A stretch of DNA of 64,000 bases from Cuneatibacter sp. NSJ-177. Its GTDB lineage: Bacteria > Bacillota > Clostridia > Lachnospirales > Lachnospiraceae. The translations under genes and the position numbers were made by a program. Location: NCBI RefSeq assembly GCF_022867805.1, contig NZ_JALIFO010000002.1, positions 1 through 64,000 on the forward strand. The letters run 5' to 3'. The notes beneath the pieces were generated by a model, which saw only the letters and a list, made by a program, of their open reading frames with translations, was not told the origin of the DNA and did no database searches. Shown in pieces: positions 48,790 through 57,644 of this stretch; position 1 is the first letter of the stretch, and every line of letters starts with the position of its first letter.

Positions 48790-50019
48790 ATGAAAAAATT
48801 TGTATCCGCATTCTTGAGTTTCGCGATGATTTTCAGCTTAGCCGCCTGCGGCAGCGGAAACAGCGAAACGACGGCAGCGCCTACCACGACGCCTGCCGCA
48901 ACTACATCTGCCGACACCACGGCCGCTGAGAAAGACACCACAGCCGCCGCTACGACGGCAGCAGAGGCCACCACAGCGGCGACCGGCGATGTTGACTATT
49001 CCAAGCTGAAGATTGGCTTTGTCCATATCTCCGATCCCAGTGACAAGGGCTACACCTACAATCACGACCTGGGAACTCAGAAGATGGCGAAGGAGCTGGG
49101 ACTGGATGTTAACACTCAGATCATCAACAAGTACAACATTCCGGAAGGCGCTGAGTGCGGCACCGCGCTGCGCGAGCTGGTAGACGCCGGCTGCAATATC
49201 ATCTTTGCAACCAGCTTCGGCTTTGAGAACTATGTCCTGGAAGTTGCCAAAGAATATCCCGACGTTCAGTTCTGCCATGCCACCGGTTATCAGGCGGCTA
49301 CCAGCGGACTGAGCAACGTACATAACTATTTTGGTGAGATTCATCAGGCCCGTTACCTGTCCGGTATCGCCGCCGGCCTGAAGACCAGCACCAACAAGAT
49401 CGGTTATGTCGCCGCTATGGCAACCCCTGAGGTAATCAGCGGTTACGATGCGTTTTACCTGGGCGCCAAAAGCGTAAACCCGGATGTCACGATGGAAGTA
49501 ATGTACACCAACAGCTGGAACGATCCGACCAAGGAGGCACAGGTTGCCAAGGCTCTGATCGACGACGGCTGCGACGTGATCGGCCAGCACTGCGATTCCA
49601 CTGCGGCGGCCACCACGGCGGAGCAGAACGGCGTGTTCCACGTTGGATACAATTCCGACATGAGAGACGCTGCCCCGAAGGCTTCCCTGACCTCCGCAGT
49701 CTGGGATTGGTCCATCTATCTGGAGTACGCTGTGAACTGCGTGGCTAAGGGTGAGGCCATCGACGTTGACTGGTCCAAGGGCCTCAAAGACGGCGTCTGC
49801 GATATCTCCCCTCTGAACGACAGCATTATTGCCGACGGAACCAAAGAAGCCATCGACGCAGCCCGTGAAAAGTTCCTGACCTCTGATTGGGATGTTTTCA
49901 CCGGCCCGCTGAAGGATAATGAAGGCAATGAGGTTGTAAAAGAGGGTGAAACCTTCAAAGAGCCCGCTTCCGCCCCCAGCTTCAATCATATCCTGGAAGG
50001 CATTACGGTTAAAGAGTAA
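48790..50019 (+). CDS. BMP-family nucleoside-binding lipoprotein
   Basis: 409 aa from ATG 48790 behind AAGGAGG. Signal peptide MKKFVSAFLSFAMIFSLAAC with a lipobox ending at Cys20, then an Ala/Thr linker to about residue 65, and a periplasmic-binding fold starting KLKIGFVHISDPSDKGYTYN. Family segments include VHNYFGEIHQARYLSGIAAG and DVIGQHCDSTAAATTAEQNG. BMP/PnrA-type proteins bind purine nucleosides. It is the first gene of a complete ABC importer operon. Confidence 0.9.
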   Translation: MKKFVSAFLSFAMIFSLAACGSGNSETTAAPTTTPAATTSADTTAAEKDTTAAATTAAEATTAATGDVDYSKLKIGFVHISDPSDKGYTYNHDLGTQKMAKELGLDVNTQIINKYNIPEGAECGTALRELVDAGCNIIFATSFGFENYVLEVAKEYPDVQFCHATGYQAATSGLSNVHNYFGEIHQARYLSGIAAGLKTSTNKIGYVAAMATPEVISGYDAFYLGAKSVNPDVTMEVMYTNSWNDPTKEAQVAKALIDDGCDVIGQHCDSTAAATTAEQNGVFHVGYNSDMRDAAPKASLTSAVWDWSIYLEYAVNCVAKGEAIDVDWSKGLKDGVCDISPLNDSIIADGTKEAIDAAREKFLTSDWDVFTGPLKDNEGNEVVKEGETFKEPASAPSFNHILEGITVKE

Positions 50020-50158
50020 TCCGAGCTGTTTCGGATTTCCGGGACAGAGCCGCTTATCTGCGGCCCTGTCCCTTTTCTAAAAAGGAAGCTATGGAGGAAG
50101 AAGAGTGCAAACGCGGTTTGCCCTGTTCTTCACTCATAGAAACAAGGAGGGAGAAGGT

Positions 50159-51754
50159 TTGGAAAATACGAAGACGAATGCCGTGGAGATGAAAAACGTC
50201 ACAAAAACGTTCGGTTCCGTCGTCGCCAACCACGATGTGAACCTGACGCTGCGTACCGGGGAGATTTTAGCTCTGCTCGGGGAAAACGGCAGCGGAAAGA
50301 CAACGCTGATGAATATGCTGTCCGGCATTTATTTCCCGGACCACGGAGAAATCTACATTCATGGCAAAGAGGTATCCATCCGTTCGCCGAAGGACGCATT
50401 TGCCCTGGGGATCGGCATGATCCACCAGCACTTTAAGCTGGTCGACGTGCTGACGGCGGCGGAAAATATTGTTTTGGGACTGCCCGGCGGCGCCACAATC
50501 AACCGAAAACTGCTGTCCCAGAAAATCCGCGATATCTCTCAAAAATATGGTTTTGATATTGATCCGGATAAAAAGATCTATCAGATGTCGGTTTCGGAAA
50601 AGCAGACGGTGGAGATTATCAAAGTGCTTTACCGAGGCGCAGGTATCCTGATCCTCGACGAGCCCACCGCCGTGCTGACTCCCCAGGAAACGGAAAAGCT
50701 GTTCCGCGTGCTGCGGGCGATGAAGGACGACAACAAAGCAATCATCATTATCACCCACAAGCTCCACGAGGTGCTCTCGGTCTCCGACCGGGTCGCTATC
50801 CTGCGCAAGGGGGAATATATCGATACCGTAGAGACGGGAAAGGCCACCCAGCAGTCCCTGACCGAGATGATGGTGGGACACAGCGTAAGCCTTTCCATCG
50901 ACCGGCCGGAGGGGATCCCGAAAAAGGACTGCCTGAAGGTTCATTCCTTAACCTGTATCAATTCGGACGGCGTGAAGAAACTGGATCAGGTCTCTTTCGA
51001 CGCCTTCGGCGGGGAAATCCTCGGCGTGGCCGGTATTGCCGGAAGCGGCCAGAAAGAGCTCTGCGAAGCCCTGACCGGGCTCTATCCGGTGAAGGGGGGA
51101 TCCATCCTCTTCCACAATGAGGTGGACGGCCATCTGGTGGATGAAAATCTGGTCGGAAAATCTCCCGACGAGATCATTAAAAAAGGAATTTCCATGGCAT
51201 TTGTGCCGGAAGACCGGCTGGGCATGGGACTGGTCGCCTCCCTGGACATGGTGGACAATATCATGCTGAAAAATTACCGGCAGAATTCCGGTCCTTTTGT
51301 GGACCGGGAGACGCCGAAAAAGACGGCGGAGCGCCTAATCGAAGAGCTCCAGATCGTAACCCCAGGCGTCCACACGCCGATCCGCCGCCTCTCCGGCGGA
51401 AACGTCCAGAAAGTGCTTCTCGGCCGGGAAATCGAATGCAGTCCCCAGCTTTTAATCGTCGCTTACCCGGCGCGGGGACTTGACATCAACTCCTCCTATA
51501 CGGTTTACGATCTGCTGAACCAGCAGAAAAAGAAAGGGGTTGCCGTCATCTTCATCGGTGAAGATCTGGATGTCCTTTTGGAGATCTCCGACCGGCTTTT
51601 AGTCCTGTGCGGCGGCCAGGTCAGCGGTATTGTGGATCCCCGCACCACCTCAAAGGAAGAAATCGGCCTGATGATGGTGCATGTCGGCGACCAGAATAAG
51701 GAAAATCAAGCAAACTTACAAAAAGAGAGAAAGGAGGCGGCCACTCATGAGTAA
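50159..51754 (+). CDS. Nucleoside ABC importer ATPase (two ABC domains, NupO-like)
   Basis: 531 aa from TTG 50159 behind AAGGAGG (a GTG at 50105 would add 18 residues). Two ABC domains: the first with Walker A LLGENGSGKTTLMNML, a degenerate signature MSVSEKQTVEIIKVL and Walker B ILILDEPTAVLT; the second lacking a normal Walker A (GVAGIAGSGQKELCEA), with signature RLSGGNVQKVLLGREI. This two-domain asymmetry matches YufO/NupO and RbsA-type ATPases. It powers import with the two permeases following. Confidence 0.9.
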   Translation: MENTKTNAVEMKNVTKTFGSVVANHDVNLTLRTGEILALLGENGSGKTTLMNMLSGIYFPDHGEIYIHGKEVSIRSPKDAFALGIGMIHQHFKLVDVLTAAENIVLGLPGGATINRKLLSQKIRDISQKYGFDIDPDKKIYQMSVSEKQTVEIIKVLYRGAGILILDEPTAVLTPQETEKLFRVLRAMKDDNKAIIIITHKLHEVLSVSDRVAILRKGEYIDTVETGKATQQSLTEMMVGHSVSLSIDRPEGIPKKDCLKVHSLTCINSDGVKKLDQVSFDAFGGEILGVAGIAGSGQKELCEALTGLYPVKGGSILFHNEVDGHLVDENLVGKSPDEIIKKGISMAFVPEDRLGMGLVASLDMVDNIMLKNYRQNSGPFVDRETPKKTAERLIEELQIVTPGVHTPIRRLSGGNVQKVLLGREIECSPQLLIVAYPARGLDINSSYTVYDLLNQQKKKGVAVIFIGEDLDVLLEISDRLLVLCGGQVSGIVDPRTTSKEEIGLMMVHVGDQNKENQANLQKERKEAATHE

Positions 51755-52850
51755 GGAAATCCGGGAACATCAGGAACCCTTTGTCCGCATGGTCAAGCGG
51801 GCCAGCATCGAACCGAAGAAAGCCTGGCTCATCCGCGGCATTGCCCTCTTAGGCGCAATCATCACCGGGGGGCTCTTGATCCTGACGCTTGGCCACAATC
51901 CCTTTGAAGTATACGCCAGCATGGTTCAGGGCGCTTTTGGAAAGAAAATTGCCATTCAGGAAACCGTGAAACTGACCATTCCTCTGCTGATCACCGGCAT
52001 CGGCATTTCCCTCGCCTTTAAAATGCGTTTTTGGAATATCGGCGCGGAGGGCCAGATCTTGGCCGGAGCCATCGCAGCCTCTTCCATTGCCATCTACTTT
52101 GATCACCTGCCCCACGCAATCGTTTTAATCCTGATGGGCTTGGCGGCTTTCATTGCAGGCGGCATCTATGGGATGATCCCGGCGTTCTTCAAGGCCAAGT
52201 GGAACACCAATGAAACGCTTTTCACCTTGATGATGAATTACATTGCGCTCCAATTCGTGATCTTCCTGGAGCATCAGGCCAGTTGGCAGGATTCCCGCAG
52301 CACATTCCCCAAGGTCCGCATGTTTACGGACACGGCGCGCCTGCCGAAGGTTTTCGGTGTACATATCGGATGGATCATTGCCCTGATTATCGTAGTAGCC
52401 GCTTTTATCTATCTGACGAAGACCAAGCATGGATATGAGATTTCCGTCGTCGGCGAGTCCGCCAATACGGCACGTTATGCCGGTATGAACGTGAGACGGA
52501 TCCTGGTCCGCACCATGTTTCTCTCCGCGGCCCTGGCAGGCCTGGTCGGTTTCCTCCAGGTGTCCGGTTCCGACGGCACTCTGACCGAGACCACGGCTGG
52601 CGGCGTTGGATTTACCGCCATCACAGTGGCCTGGCTTGGCCATATGAATCCCTTTGCAATGGTGGTGGTCTCCCTGTTCATCGCCATGCTGGAGCGCGGC
52701 TCCAACAGTATTCAGACCTCCCACAACATTCCGGCCTCGGCGGCCGATCTGTTGACCGGCCTGATTCTGTTTTTCATGCTGGGCTGCGAATTCTTTATCA
52801 ACTATAAGCTGATCTTCCGCGGAAGCAGAAAGGAGGAGGCAAATGGATAA
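51747..52850 (+). CDS. Nucleoside ABC importer permease 1 (NupP-like)
   Basis: 367 aa from ATG 51747, overlapping the ATPase stop. About nine membrane helices. MRFWNIGAEGQILAGAIAAS and AIYGMIPAFFKAKWNTNETL-like segments (GGIYGMIPAFFKAKWNTNE), followed by SANTARYAGMNVRRILVRTM, match the BPD_transp_2 permease of BMP-type nucleoside importers. It overlaps the second permease by 8 bp. Confidence 0.9.
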   Translation: MSKEIREHQEPFVRMVKRASIEPKKAWLIRGIALLGAIITGGLLILTLGHNPFEVYASMVQGAFGKKIAIQETVKLTIPLLITGIGISLAFKMRFWNIGAEGQILAGAIAASSIAIYFDHLPHAIVLILMGLAAFIAGGIYGMIPAFFKAKWNTNETLFTLMMNYIALQFVIFLEHQASWQDSRSTFPKVRMFTDTARLPKVFGVHIGWIIALIIVVAAFIYLTKTKHGYEISVVGESANTARYAGMNVRRILVRTMFLSAALAGLVGFLQVSGSDGTLTETTAGGVGFTAITVAWLGHMNPFAMVVVSLFIAMLERGSNSIQTSHNIPASAADLLTGLILFFMLGCEFFINYKLIFRGSRKEEANG

Positions 52851-53820
52851 TATCATCAATCTGTTGAACGCCGCCGTGGCAGCAGGTACCCCCCTGCTTC
52901 TCGGCACTCTCGGAGAAATCCTGACGGAAAAATCCGGCAACCTGAACCTTGGTGTGGAAGGCATGATGTTTATGGGCGCAGTCTCCGGCCTGGCCGGCGG
53001 GCTGGCAGCCGAACAGTGGCTGGGCGGAGCCGGAGTGATGGCAGCCGTAGGCGCTCTCTTGATCTCCTTTTTGGCCGGCGCGCTCGGCGCTCTGATCTAT
53101 TCGTTTTTGACCATCACCCTCCGGGCGAACCAGAATGTAACCGGTCTGACGCTGACCATCTTCGGCACCGGCTTCGGCAACTTTTTCGGAGAGATCCTGG
53201 GCCAGCGCTCCGCCACCGGCTTTGCGCAGGTGACCCAGGGCACCCAAGCCATGTTCCAGCCCATCCATTTCGGCGCTCTCTCTGATATTCCGATTTTGGG
53301 GAAACTTCTCTTCTCCTACAACTGGATCGTGTATTTTTCGGTTGCTCTGGCAATCCTGATGGCCTGGTTCTTTAAGAAATCCCGGACCGGCCTGAACCTG
53401 AGGGCGGTCGGGGAAGACCCGGCAACCGCCGATGCGGCCGGGATCAATGTGACCCGCTATAAATACCTGGCCACGATTGTCGGAGGAGGAATCTGCGGCA
53501 TCGGCGGCATGTACATGTGCATGGTCACCTGCAACGGCATCTGGGTTCACGGCTGCGTCAGCGGCTACGGCTGGCTGGCCGTGGCGCTTGTGATCTTCGC
53601 CACCTGGAATCCGGCCCGTGCCATCCTCTGCGGCATTATCTTCGGAGGCCTGACCGTACTCCGGATGTATTTCCCGATCAAGGGTCTGGCCACGCAGTTT
53701 TACGATATGGTCCCCTACATCGTGACCATCGTCGTGCTGGTGATCACCAGTATCCGGCAGAGCAGAGAACACAGCCAGCCGAAGAGCTGCGGGAATAACT
53801 ATTTCCGGGAAGAGCGGTAA
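52843..53820 (+). CDS. Nucleoside ABC importer permease 2 (NupQ-like)
   Basis: 325 aa with about nine membrane helices. GTPLLLGTLGEILTEKSGNL, NLGVEGMMFMGAVSGLAGG and ALIYSFLTITLRANQNVTGL are characteristic of the second permease of this family, and EDPATADAAGINVTRYKYLA of the cytoplasmic coupling helix. Completes the four-gene importer; no enzyme gene follows. Confidence 0.9.
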   Translation: MDNIINLLNAAVAAGTPLLLGTLGEILTEKSGNLNLGVEGMMFMGAVSGLAGGLAAEQWLGGAGVMAAVGALLISFLAGALGALIYSFLTITLRANQNVTGLTLTIFGTGFGNFFGEILGQRSATGFAQVTQGTQAMFQPIHFGALSDIPILGKLLFSYNWIVYFSVALAILMAWFFKKSRTGLNLRAVGEDPATADAAGINVTRYKYLATIVGGGICGIGGMYMCMVTCNGIWVHGCVSGYGWLAVALVIFATWNPARAILCGIIFGGLTVLRMYFPIKGLATQFYDMVPYIVTIVVLVITSIRQSREHSQPKSCGNNYFREER

Positions 53821-53877
53821 GGCTGGCTTTTCTTCACTTCTCTCTTTGATGAATGAGCGCAGCTCAGATCATAAAAA

Positions 53878-53967
53878 AGCAGACCTTCCGTGGGAACTCC
53901 ATACAAGATTTGGAATCAAAGATCTTTTGAAACCTTTTCCTGCCGGAATCCCCATCGAAGGCCTGCT
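53878..53967. terminator. Large structured bidirectional terminator
   Basis: AGCAGACCTTC (53878-53888) pairs with GAAGGCCTGCT (53957-53967) with one G-T, and inner pairs (GGGAA.. / ..TCCCC and AAGAT/ATCTT) fill most of the 68-base interior. Runs of A and T flank it on both sides (AAAAAAG on the left, CTTTTTC on the right), so it can end transcription both from the importer and from the sugar operon. No gene is seen in 53821-54019. Confidence 0.6.
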
Positions 53968-54019
53968 CTTTTTCTACGATCTTCCGTCACTTCCGATAAA
54001 CAGATCGGATTTCCTGTTT

Positions 54020-54913
54020 CTACAAAACCGCCGGCAGAAAACCTTCCCCTTCCAGCACATATTTCATAAATTTCAGGCTCTCCGAGGCCATCTGATCCAT
54101 TTCCTGCTCCGAGGCCCCGCCGGATAGGTCTCTCCATACCCCTAGTTCATTCCCGATACTGCCTCCCGGCAGAATGAACGGCTCCATCGTCACCGGTCCG
54201 TCAAAATGGATCTGCCGCAATGCGTGCCGGATCTCATTCCAAGGAATCCTTCCAGCCCCCGGAAGTTTTCGGTTGCACTCCCCTGTGTGAAAATATCCCA
54301 AAGCCTTCCCTGCCGTATGGATTGCCGCGGAAAAACTGTCTTCTTCAATATTCATATGGAAGGTATCCAGGATCAGGCGGACGTTTTCCTTTCCCAGTTC
54401 CTTTAAAAAGGCAACCCCCTCCTCTGCGGTATTGATGAGATATCCTTCATACCGGCATACGACCTCCATCATCAACGTAATTCCACAATCCCCTGCCTGT
54501 CCGGCGAGCCGGTCCATCCGGGCCAGCAGCCGCTCCCGGTCCCCTTCCTTGTCGATCGGCAAAGGGAGGGCCTGCGGAGCGCAAGAATAGTGGTTGCCGC
54601 CGAGATAAGGGATACCAAGCCGCTCCAGCACTTGAAAAATCCGCCCATAGTAGCGGAAGGCATGATCCACAACCGCCTGGTCCTGGGAAGCGAGATTGCA
54701 GTCCGGGCCGGGCCCGAACCCGGCGTGCAGTTCCACTTCCCATTCTTCCGCTTCCCGGCGCAGCGCATCCAGTTCCGCCTCGGTTTTCTCAACCAGATAG
54801 CCGCTGGACACGGCCAAAATATCAAAACCACACTTCTTAGCCCTCGAAACGAGCGGCAGATAATCCCCGCTCCAATCCCGCTTCCAATAGCCGTAAAACA
54901 TTCCGTACTTCAA
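54020..54913 (-). CDS. Ketose 3-epimerase-like sugar isomerase
   Basis: 297 aa TIM barrel of the xylose-isomerase-like/AP endonuclease 2 superfamily. The metal residues of D-tagatose/D-psicose 3-epimerases are in place: Glu in TLMMEVVCRYEG, Asp in LILDTFHMNIEE, His in GYFHTGECNRKLPGAGRIPW and Glu in PVTMEPFIL. It would epimerise or isomerise a keto sugar made by the dehydrogenase next to it. Last gene of the minus-strand sugar operon. Confidence 0.8.
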   Translation of the reverse strand: MKYGMFYGYWKRDWSGDYLPLVSRAKKCGFDILAVSSGYLVEKTEAELDALRREAEEWEVELHAGFGPGPDCNLASQDQAVVDHAFRYYGRIFQVLERLGIPYLGGNHYSCAPQALPLPIDKEGDRERLLARMDRLAGQAGDCGITLMMEVVCRYEGYLINTAEEGVAFLKELGKENVRLILDTFHMNIEEDSFSAAIHTAGKALGYFHTGECNRKLPGAGRIPWNEIRHALRQIHFDGPVTMEPFILPGGSIGNELGVWRDLSGGASEQEMDQMASESLKFMKYVLEGEGFLPAVL

Positions 54914-54981
54914 GTTTTGCCTCCTCTTCGACCATAGAATTAGCCTTCCCTTTCGGGGGCTTTCTTCGTATTGCCCGTCCT

Positions 54982-56010
54982 CTACGCCTCCTGTGGGGTA
55001 AACATGACCCGCATCACTGCTTTATCATTCAGGGCCGTATCAAACGCCTCCGTATACCGGGAGAGAGGATAATACCGGATTGGCACTTGATCCAGCGGGA
55101 ATTCTCCTGTGGATATCACTTCCAAAGCTTTTGTAAAATCTTCCCGCGTATACTGACGGCTTCCAGTCAGCTCGATTTCCCTGCCAAGCAAATCCCGTTC
55201 CAGTTCCACCGGCTTCGCAGCCTCCCCCACATTGATCACCCGCCCCCCGCTTTTCACCACATGGACCGCCTGGGAAAAAGTAGGGCCAACACTGGCTGCG
55301 TCATAGACGACATCCACACCGCCTTCGCCGTATCTCTCCTGGATCGTCCGGATCAAATCTTCCTTTCCGGAGTCAATGACCTGGTCCGCTCCAAACTTTT
55401 CGGCAAGGGCCAGCCGTTCCGGAGCCACATCGCTCATGATAATTTTTTCCGCGCCTCCCCAACGGACTGCCTGGGCAATCAGGAGCCCGATCGCACCAGC
55501 TCCCAGGATCAAGACGGTATCCCCCTTTTGAATCTTTCCCCGCCCCAGGCAGTGCATGGCTACTGCCACCGGCTCCACCAGGCAGCCTGTCGTAAAATCC
55601 ATCTCTTGGGGAAGAGGGATCACCATCCGGGCAGGAACCGAAACATACTCGGCAAAACCGCCGGGGAAACCGGGACGCCCCCCGATAAAATCCTGGGAGC
55701 GGCACAGGTTGTATGCGCCGGATTTGCAAAAATCACAGCGCCCGCATCCGATTCCCGGTTCCGCAGTCACCCGGTCTCCCGGCTGGAATCCAGCCGCCTT
55801 CCGGCCAACGGAGTGCACGGTCCCTGCAAACTCATGTCCCAACACCAGCGGGAACTTGGTCCCTTTGTACTCCGCCCGGTAAAAGTGGGCGTCGGAACCG
55901 CAGATCCCTGCCCTCTCCACGCGGATCACCACATCCTCATCCCCCGGCGCCGGTACCGGCGCCTCCTCCAGCTGCAACGTTTCCCTGTCAGTCAATACAA
56001 TCCGTTTCAT
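54982..56010 (-). CDS. Zinc-dependent polyol/sugar dehydrogenase
   Basis: 342 aa medium-chain dehydrogenase. Catalytic zinc: Cys in GICGSDAHFYRAEY and His-Glu in LGHEFAGTVHSVG. Structural zinc: CGRCDFCKSGAYNLC. NAD binding: VLILGAGAIGLLIAQAV. Most like sorbitol dehydrogenase and related galactitol or threonine dehydrogenases. In this operon it should oxidise an imported polyol or sugar acid to a keto compound. Confidence 0.88.
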   Translation of the reverse strand: MKRIVLTDRETLQLEEAPVPAPGDEDVVIRVERAGICGSDAHFYRAEYKGTKFPLVLGHEFAGTVHSVGRKAAGFQPGDRVTAEPGIGCGRCDFCKSGAYNLCRSQDFIGGRPGFPGGFAEYVSVPARMVIPLPQEMDFTTGCLVEPVAVAMHCLGRGKIQKGDTVLILGAGAIGLLIAQAVRWGGAEKIIMSDVAPERLALAEKFGADQVIDSGKEDLIRTIQERYGEGGVDVVYDAASVGPTFSQAVHVVKSGGRVINVGEAAKPVELERDLLGREIELTGSRQYTREDFTKALEVISTGEFPLDQVPIRYYPLSRYTEAFDTALNDKAVMRVMFTPQEA

Positions 56011-56029
56011 TTCATACGCTCCTTTTTCT

Positions 56030-56743
56030 CTAAAGGCCGCCCAGATAGGCCGCTTTCACGCTCTCATGATTCAGCAGTTCTCTCCCGGTGCCTTGAAGGA
56101 CAATGTTTCCTACCTCCAGCACATAGGCTTTGTCGGCCAGCGACAAGGCCATCCGCGCGTTCTGCTCCACTAAAACAATTGTCACACCCTGCTCGCGGAT
56201 TCGCAGGATCGTCTCAAAAACCTGCTCCACCACTACCGGGGCCAATCCCAGGGACGGTTCGTCCATCAGCAAAATTTTCGGCTCCGCCATCATCGCCCGG
56301 CCGATTGCCAGCATCTGCTGTTCTCCGCCGCTCAAGGTATCCGCCACCTGATGGATCCGCTCCTTAAGACGTGGAAACAGGCCAAAAACCCGTTCCAGGG
56401 ATTGGCGTTCCTTTTTCTCCTTCCGATGGGTGTAATAGCCCATCATCAGGTTTTCCTCCACCGTCATGCTGCAAAAGCACCGCCGGCCCTCCGGTACCTG
56501 CACAATTCCCATCTGGGCGATCTTCGGCGCTCCCGCCGACTGAATCTCCCGGCCCTCAAAATAAATTTTCCCGCAGGTCTGCTTCATCAATCCGGAGACC
56601 GACATCAGGGTAGTGGACTTTCCTGCCCCGTTTGCACCGATCAAAGCGACGATCTCTCCTTGATCTGCCTCAAAGGATATTCCATGCAGCGCTTCGATCT
56701 GATCGTACCGTGCAATGAGATTTTCAATTTGAAGGATGCTCAT
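56030..56743 (-). CDS. LivF-type ABC ATPase
   Basis: 237 aa. Walker A ALIGANGAGKSTTLM, signature TLSGGEQQMLAIGRAM, Walker B KILLMDEPSLGLAPV. The family-specific SVSGLMKQTCGKIYFEGREI pattern and size match LivF of branched-chain amino acid importers. It overlaps the LivG gene by 20 bp. Confidence 0.92.
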   Translation of the reverse strand: MSILQIENLIARYDQIEALHGISFEADQGEIVALIGANGAGKSTTLMSVSGLMKQTCGKIYFEGREIQSAGAPKIAQMGIVQVPEGRRCFCSMTVEENLMMGYYTHRKEKKERQSLERVFGLFPRLKERIHQVADTLSGGEQQMLAIGRAMMAEPKILLMDEPSLGLAPVVVEQVFETILRIREQGVTIVLVEQNARMALSLADKAYVLEVGNIVLQGTGRELLNHESVKAAYLGGL

Positions 56744-57551
56744 GGTTTACCCCCTTTCCCAGATAGGCATCGATGACCAGCGGATTCTTCTGAACCTCTT
56801 TCGCATTGCCTTCCGCGATTTTCACGCCATGGTCTATGACGACAATGTGGTCGGAAAGCTCCATCACCATGTTCATGTCATGCTCGATCAGCAGGATGGT
56901 CAGCCCACTGCCCTGAAGCTCCTGGATCAGACGGATCATCGTCTTTTTCTCCGCCGGATTCATGCCCGCCACAGGCTCATCCAAAAGCAGAAGGGACGGT
57001 TCCGTAGCCAAGGCGCGGGCAATCTCCAGCCGCCTTTGATCCCCGTAAGACAACTCGCTGGCGCGGGAATCCCAGAGCTGTTCAATCCCCATATAGCGGA
57101 GCAGCCCCAGCGCTTTCTCTAGGACCCGTTCTTCCTCCTGCCTCTCTGCTTTTGTTCTCAGCATCCCGGCAATCGGTCCTGCTTTTGTCCTCGCATAGGT
57201 TCCGATCAGGACATTGTCCAGCACGCTGATCTCACGAAACACTTTGATTTTCTGAAAAGTCCTGGCCATCCCCAGCCGGCAGATCTGGTAGTCGTCCAGG
57301 CTGGTCACGTCCTGGCCCTGAAACCAGACTTTTCCCGAAGTCACCTGATAATAGCCGGTGATCAGATTGATCAAAGTGGATTTCCCTGCTCCGTTGGGAC
57401 CGATCAGGCCCAATATTTTTCCTTTATCTAGTTGAAAGGAAACACCGTCCACTGCATGGAGAGCCCCAAAATATTTACAGACTCCCTCCAGCTTCAGCAC
57501 GAGCCGGTCATCCGCCGCCGGTCCCGCCGTTTTCTTTCCGTCATCACTCAC
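56724..57551 (-). CDS. LivG-type ABC ATPase
   Basis: 275 aa from GTG 57551 behind GGGAGGAG (an ATG at 57572 would add seven residues). Walker A GLIGPNGAGKSTLINLI, signature ELSYGDQRRLEIARAL, Walker B LLLLDEPVAGMNP, and the LivG tail YLGKGVNH. It pairs with LivF to energise the importer. Confidence 0.92.
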   Translation of the reverse strand: MSDDGKKTAGPAADDRLVLKLEGVCKYFGALHAVDGVSFQLDKGKILGLIGPNGAGKSTLINLITGYYQVTSGKVWFQGQDVTSLDDYQICRLGMARTFQKIKVFREISVLDNVLIGTYARTKAGPIAGMLRTKAERQEEERVLEKALGLLRYMGIEQLWDSRASELSYGDQRRLEIARALATEPSLLLLDEPVAGMNPAEKKTMIRLIQELQGSGLTILLIEHDMNMVMELSDHIVVIDHGVKIAEGNAKEVQKNPLVIDAYLGKGVNHEHPSN

Positions 57552-57644
57552 CGCCTTCTCCTCCCTTTTCATTTAATAAATTCCCTCTGGAAATCGCTAT
57601 GCACTGTCGTGCCTTCCCACGATTGTTCCCAGTCCCAGGAAAGC

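Noticed and set aside
48838-49989. A 383-codon minus-strand frame opposite the BMP lipoprotein
   Set aside because: Mirror of the Ala/Thr-rich lipoprotein gene, which has a promoter, RBS and lipobox; the antisense peptide is Val/Gly-rich and unlike any family.
55087-56367. A 426-codon plus-strand frame across the dehydrogenase and LivF genes
   Set aside because: It spans two well-defined genes on the opposite strand and has no start signal.
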